64,000 nt of DNA, from assembly GCA_963169915.1 (NCBI GenBank), contig CAUJEM010000075.1, positions 1 through 64,000 on the forward strand, in the 5' to 3' direction. The notes below the pieces were generated by a model. It saw only the letters and a program-made list of their open reading frames with translations, was not told the origin of the DNA and made no database searches. Source of the DNA: Myxococcota bacterium (GTDB lineage: Bacteria > Myxococcota_A > Polyangia > Polyangiales > Polyangiaceae). Shown here in pieces: positions 62,791 to 64,000 of the stretch (position 1 is the stretch's first letter; each line of letters begins with the position of its first letter). Both the position numbers and the translations under genes were made by a program.

Positions 62791-64000
62791 ATGGCTTCTG
62801 ATCGTTCTCGCTCCTACAGGCTTGGCACCGCCTCACGCCTCTTGGCGCTGACCCTCGCCGCCAGCGCGCTCGGCTTTGGCGCCTGCTCGGCCGCCGATGA
62901 GCCCCACCAGCGCCTCCTCGGCGACGTGGACGCGGGGAGCCTCGGCGCCACGGCAGATCCGCTCGCCGTCATCACCACGCTCCAGAGCGTCACGGCACGC
63001 CACGCCGAGCTCCAGCGGCTGTTCAAGCAACGCGCGACGGTGAGCCTGCGCCCGACCGGCTCGGCGCTCGCCGCCTCCACGCCGAGCAACGGCCCGCTCG
63101 CCCTCGACATCGACGTGCGCGCGCCGCTCACCGCCAGCGGCGGCCTCATCATCCAGCCGCTGGGCTCCACCTCGGGACTGAAGCTCGAGCCGCTGGGCGC
63201 CGGTGGGGGCCGCGCCACGCTCACGGACGACGGCCGCGCCGTCTACGCGGGAGCCTTCGGCAGCGCCGCCTCGCTGGTGCGGACGGTCGAGAAGAACCGC
63301 GTCCATGAGAGCTTGGTGCTGCTCGACGAGCGCGCGCCCGACACCTTCGTCTGGAAGGTGGCCGTCAGCGAGCCGGGGCTCCGCCTGGTTCGGCAAGAGG
63401 ACGACCGGGTGGCCCTCGTGGACGCGCAGGGTCACCTGCGCGTGATGGTGGGGATGGCGCGGGTGGTGAGCGCGGACGGCTCTTCCCGGGACACCCTGTT
63501 CGAGCTCTCGGAGGATGGGCACGCCGTCGTGCGGGTCGACCCCCGCCAGCTCGTCTACCCCGCGGTGATCGACGTCGGCTTCGAGGTCCCGCCGCTCGGC
63601 GTGCTCGCCGGGCCGCCTCCCCCCACGGTCATCAAGGGCCGGCTCATGGTCATGCTGGACACCTCGGGCTCCATGACCTGGCGCTTCGCCAACAACACTG
63701 CGCTCAACTGCGACAGCGACAACACGGCGGTCTTCTGCGACAACAACCTGGGCACTGGCTTCGGCTACGCCTGCAACGCCAACAGCGCCTGCACCACCGG
63801 CAACGGCGGGCGCCCCATCTGGCGCTGCGCGGACAACGCCCCCAGCCGCATGACGGCGGCCAAGCTGGCGCTCACCAACGTCATCAACGCCCACAACGCA
63901 CTCCTGGACTTCGGCCTCAGCCGCTTTCGGGAGGACTCGGACTGCTCCACGGGCAACAACCGGGCCGCGTGGTGCTGCGCCACCGGCACGGGCGCTGGCG
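62791..64000 (+). CDS. Paralogue of giant VWA/MopE protein (3'-truncated by window edge)
   Basis: 403 codons visible, with no stop before the window ends. ATG 62791 has GGAGG 11 nt upstream. Signal peptide with lipobox FGAC (Cys32). The next ~230 residues match the same region of the 20381 protein: shared stretches include LDIDVxAPL, LTDDGRAxYxxAFGSA, VPPLGVLAGPPPPTVIKGR, and the VWA MIDAS DTSGS. Cys-rich insert CNANSACTTGNGGRPIWRC also corresponds. The downstream part (MopE repeats?) is outside the window. A TATGCT at about 62740 could be its -10. Confidence 0.93.
   Translation, partial: MASDRSRSYRLGTASRLLALTLAASALGFGACSAADEPHQRLLGDVDAGSLGATADPLAVITTLQSVTARHAELQRLFKQRATVSLRPTGSALAASTPSNGPLALDIDVRAPLTASGGLIIQPLGSTSGLKLEPLGAGGGRATLTDDGRAVYAGAFGSAASLVRTVEKNRVHESLVLLDERAPDTFVWKVAVSEPGLRLVRQEDDRVALVDAQGHLRVMVGMARVVSADGSSRDTLFELSEDGHAVVRVDPRQLVYPAVIDVGFEVPPLGVLAGPPPPTVIKGRLMVMLDTSGSMTWRFANNTALNCDSDNTAVFCDNNLGTGFGYACNANSACTTGNGGRPIWRCADNAPSRMTAAKLALTNVINAHNALLDFGLSRFREDSDCSTGNNRAAWCCATGTGAG

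Overview
The window is very GC-rich and about 90% coding. Three things point to a myxobacterium (Myxococcota, Polyangiales-like, e.g. a Sorangium, Sandaracinus or Labilithrix relative): lipoproteins with long Gly/Ser tracts, large proteins carrying repeated Cys-Asp (MopE-type) motifs, and a C-terminal Cys + membrane + Arg (MYXO-CTERM-like) tail. Species assignment is inference. I saw no rRNA, tRNA, CRISPR array, prophage or insertion sequence. No gene-free stretch exceeds 300 bp.

Layout. 1-7286: secreted or surface proteins. Two beta-helix lipoproteins with Gly/Ser linkers flank a Gly-rich lipoprotein, a von Willebrand A (VWA) lipoprotein and an orphan D12-class DNA adenine methylase. 7314-18060: housekeeping and metabolism, namely an acyl-CoA dehydrogenase homologue, arginine decarboxylase (speA), a CPBP protease coupled to gltX, a small basic protein, a DUF2505 protein, a lone ccmB, a 2Fe-2S/FAD oxidoreductase, a degenerate phosphoesterase coupled to nadD, and a Fur-family regulator. 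18080-28779: metG, then a two-gene operon of giant exported proteins with 14 and 12 MopE-type repeats (VWA at the N-terminus of the first, a sulfatase-modifying-like domain at the C-terminus of the second). 28925-36416: a short-chain dehydrogenase lacking its catalytic pair, a TonB-like protein, an unidentified membrane protein, a lipoprotein cytochrome c, heme o synthase with an untracked 33-residue membrane protein behind it, and an aminotransferase. 36507-42727: a Ser/Thr kinase, mutS2 and two exported proteins.

42816-51790 is a complete Bat-type operon: MoxR ATPase, DUF58, a DUF4381/BatD-like membrane protein, BatA, a BatB-BatC fusion, BatD and BatE. From DUF58 onward the genes are joined by 4-bp stop/start overlaps. 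51871-57219 holds a beta-barrel-like lipoprotein, a VanW-family protein, a Cys/Gly-rich lipoprotein and a TerB-like protein. 57373-62619: an exported TPR/beta-barrel protein and a fadN-fadA beta-oxidation operon. The right edge cuts a paralogue of the giant VWA/MopE protein.

Main observations for follow-up: (i) several genes have a TAxxxT -10-like hexamer ending 6-9 nt before the start codon and no Shine-Dalgarno, suggesting leaderless mRNAs; (ii) three enzyme-family members lack their catalytic residues; (iii) a BatB-BatC fusion keeps an internal lipobox-like segment and a DAGQ repeat tract; (iv) the giant VWA/MopE proteins form a paralogous family; (v) a 33-residue membrane protein sits directly behind heme o synthase.
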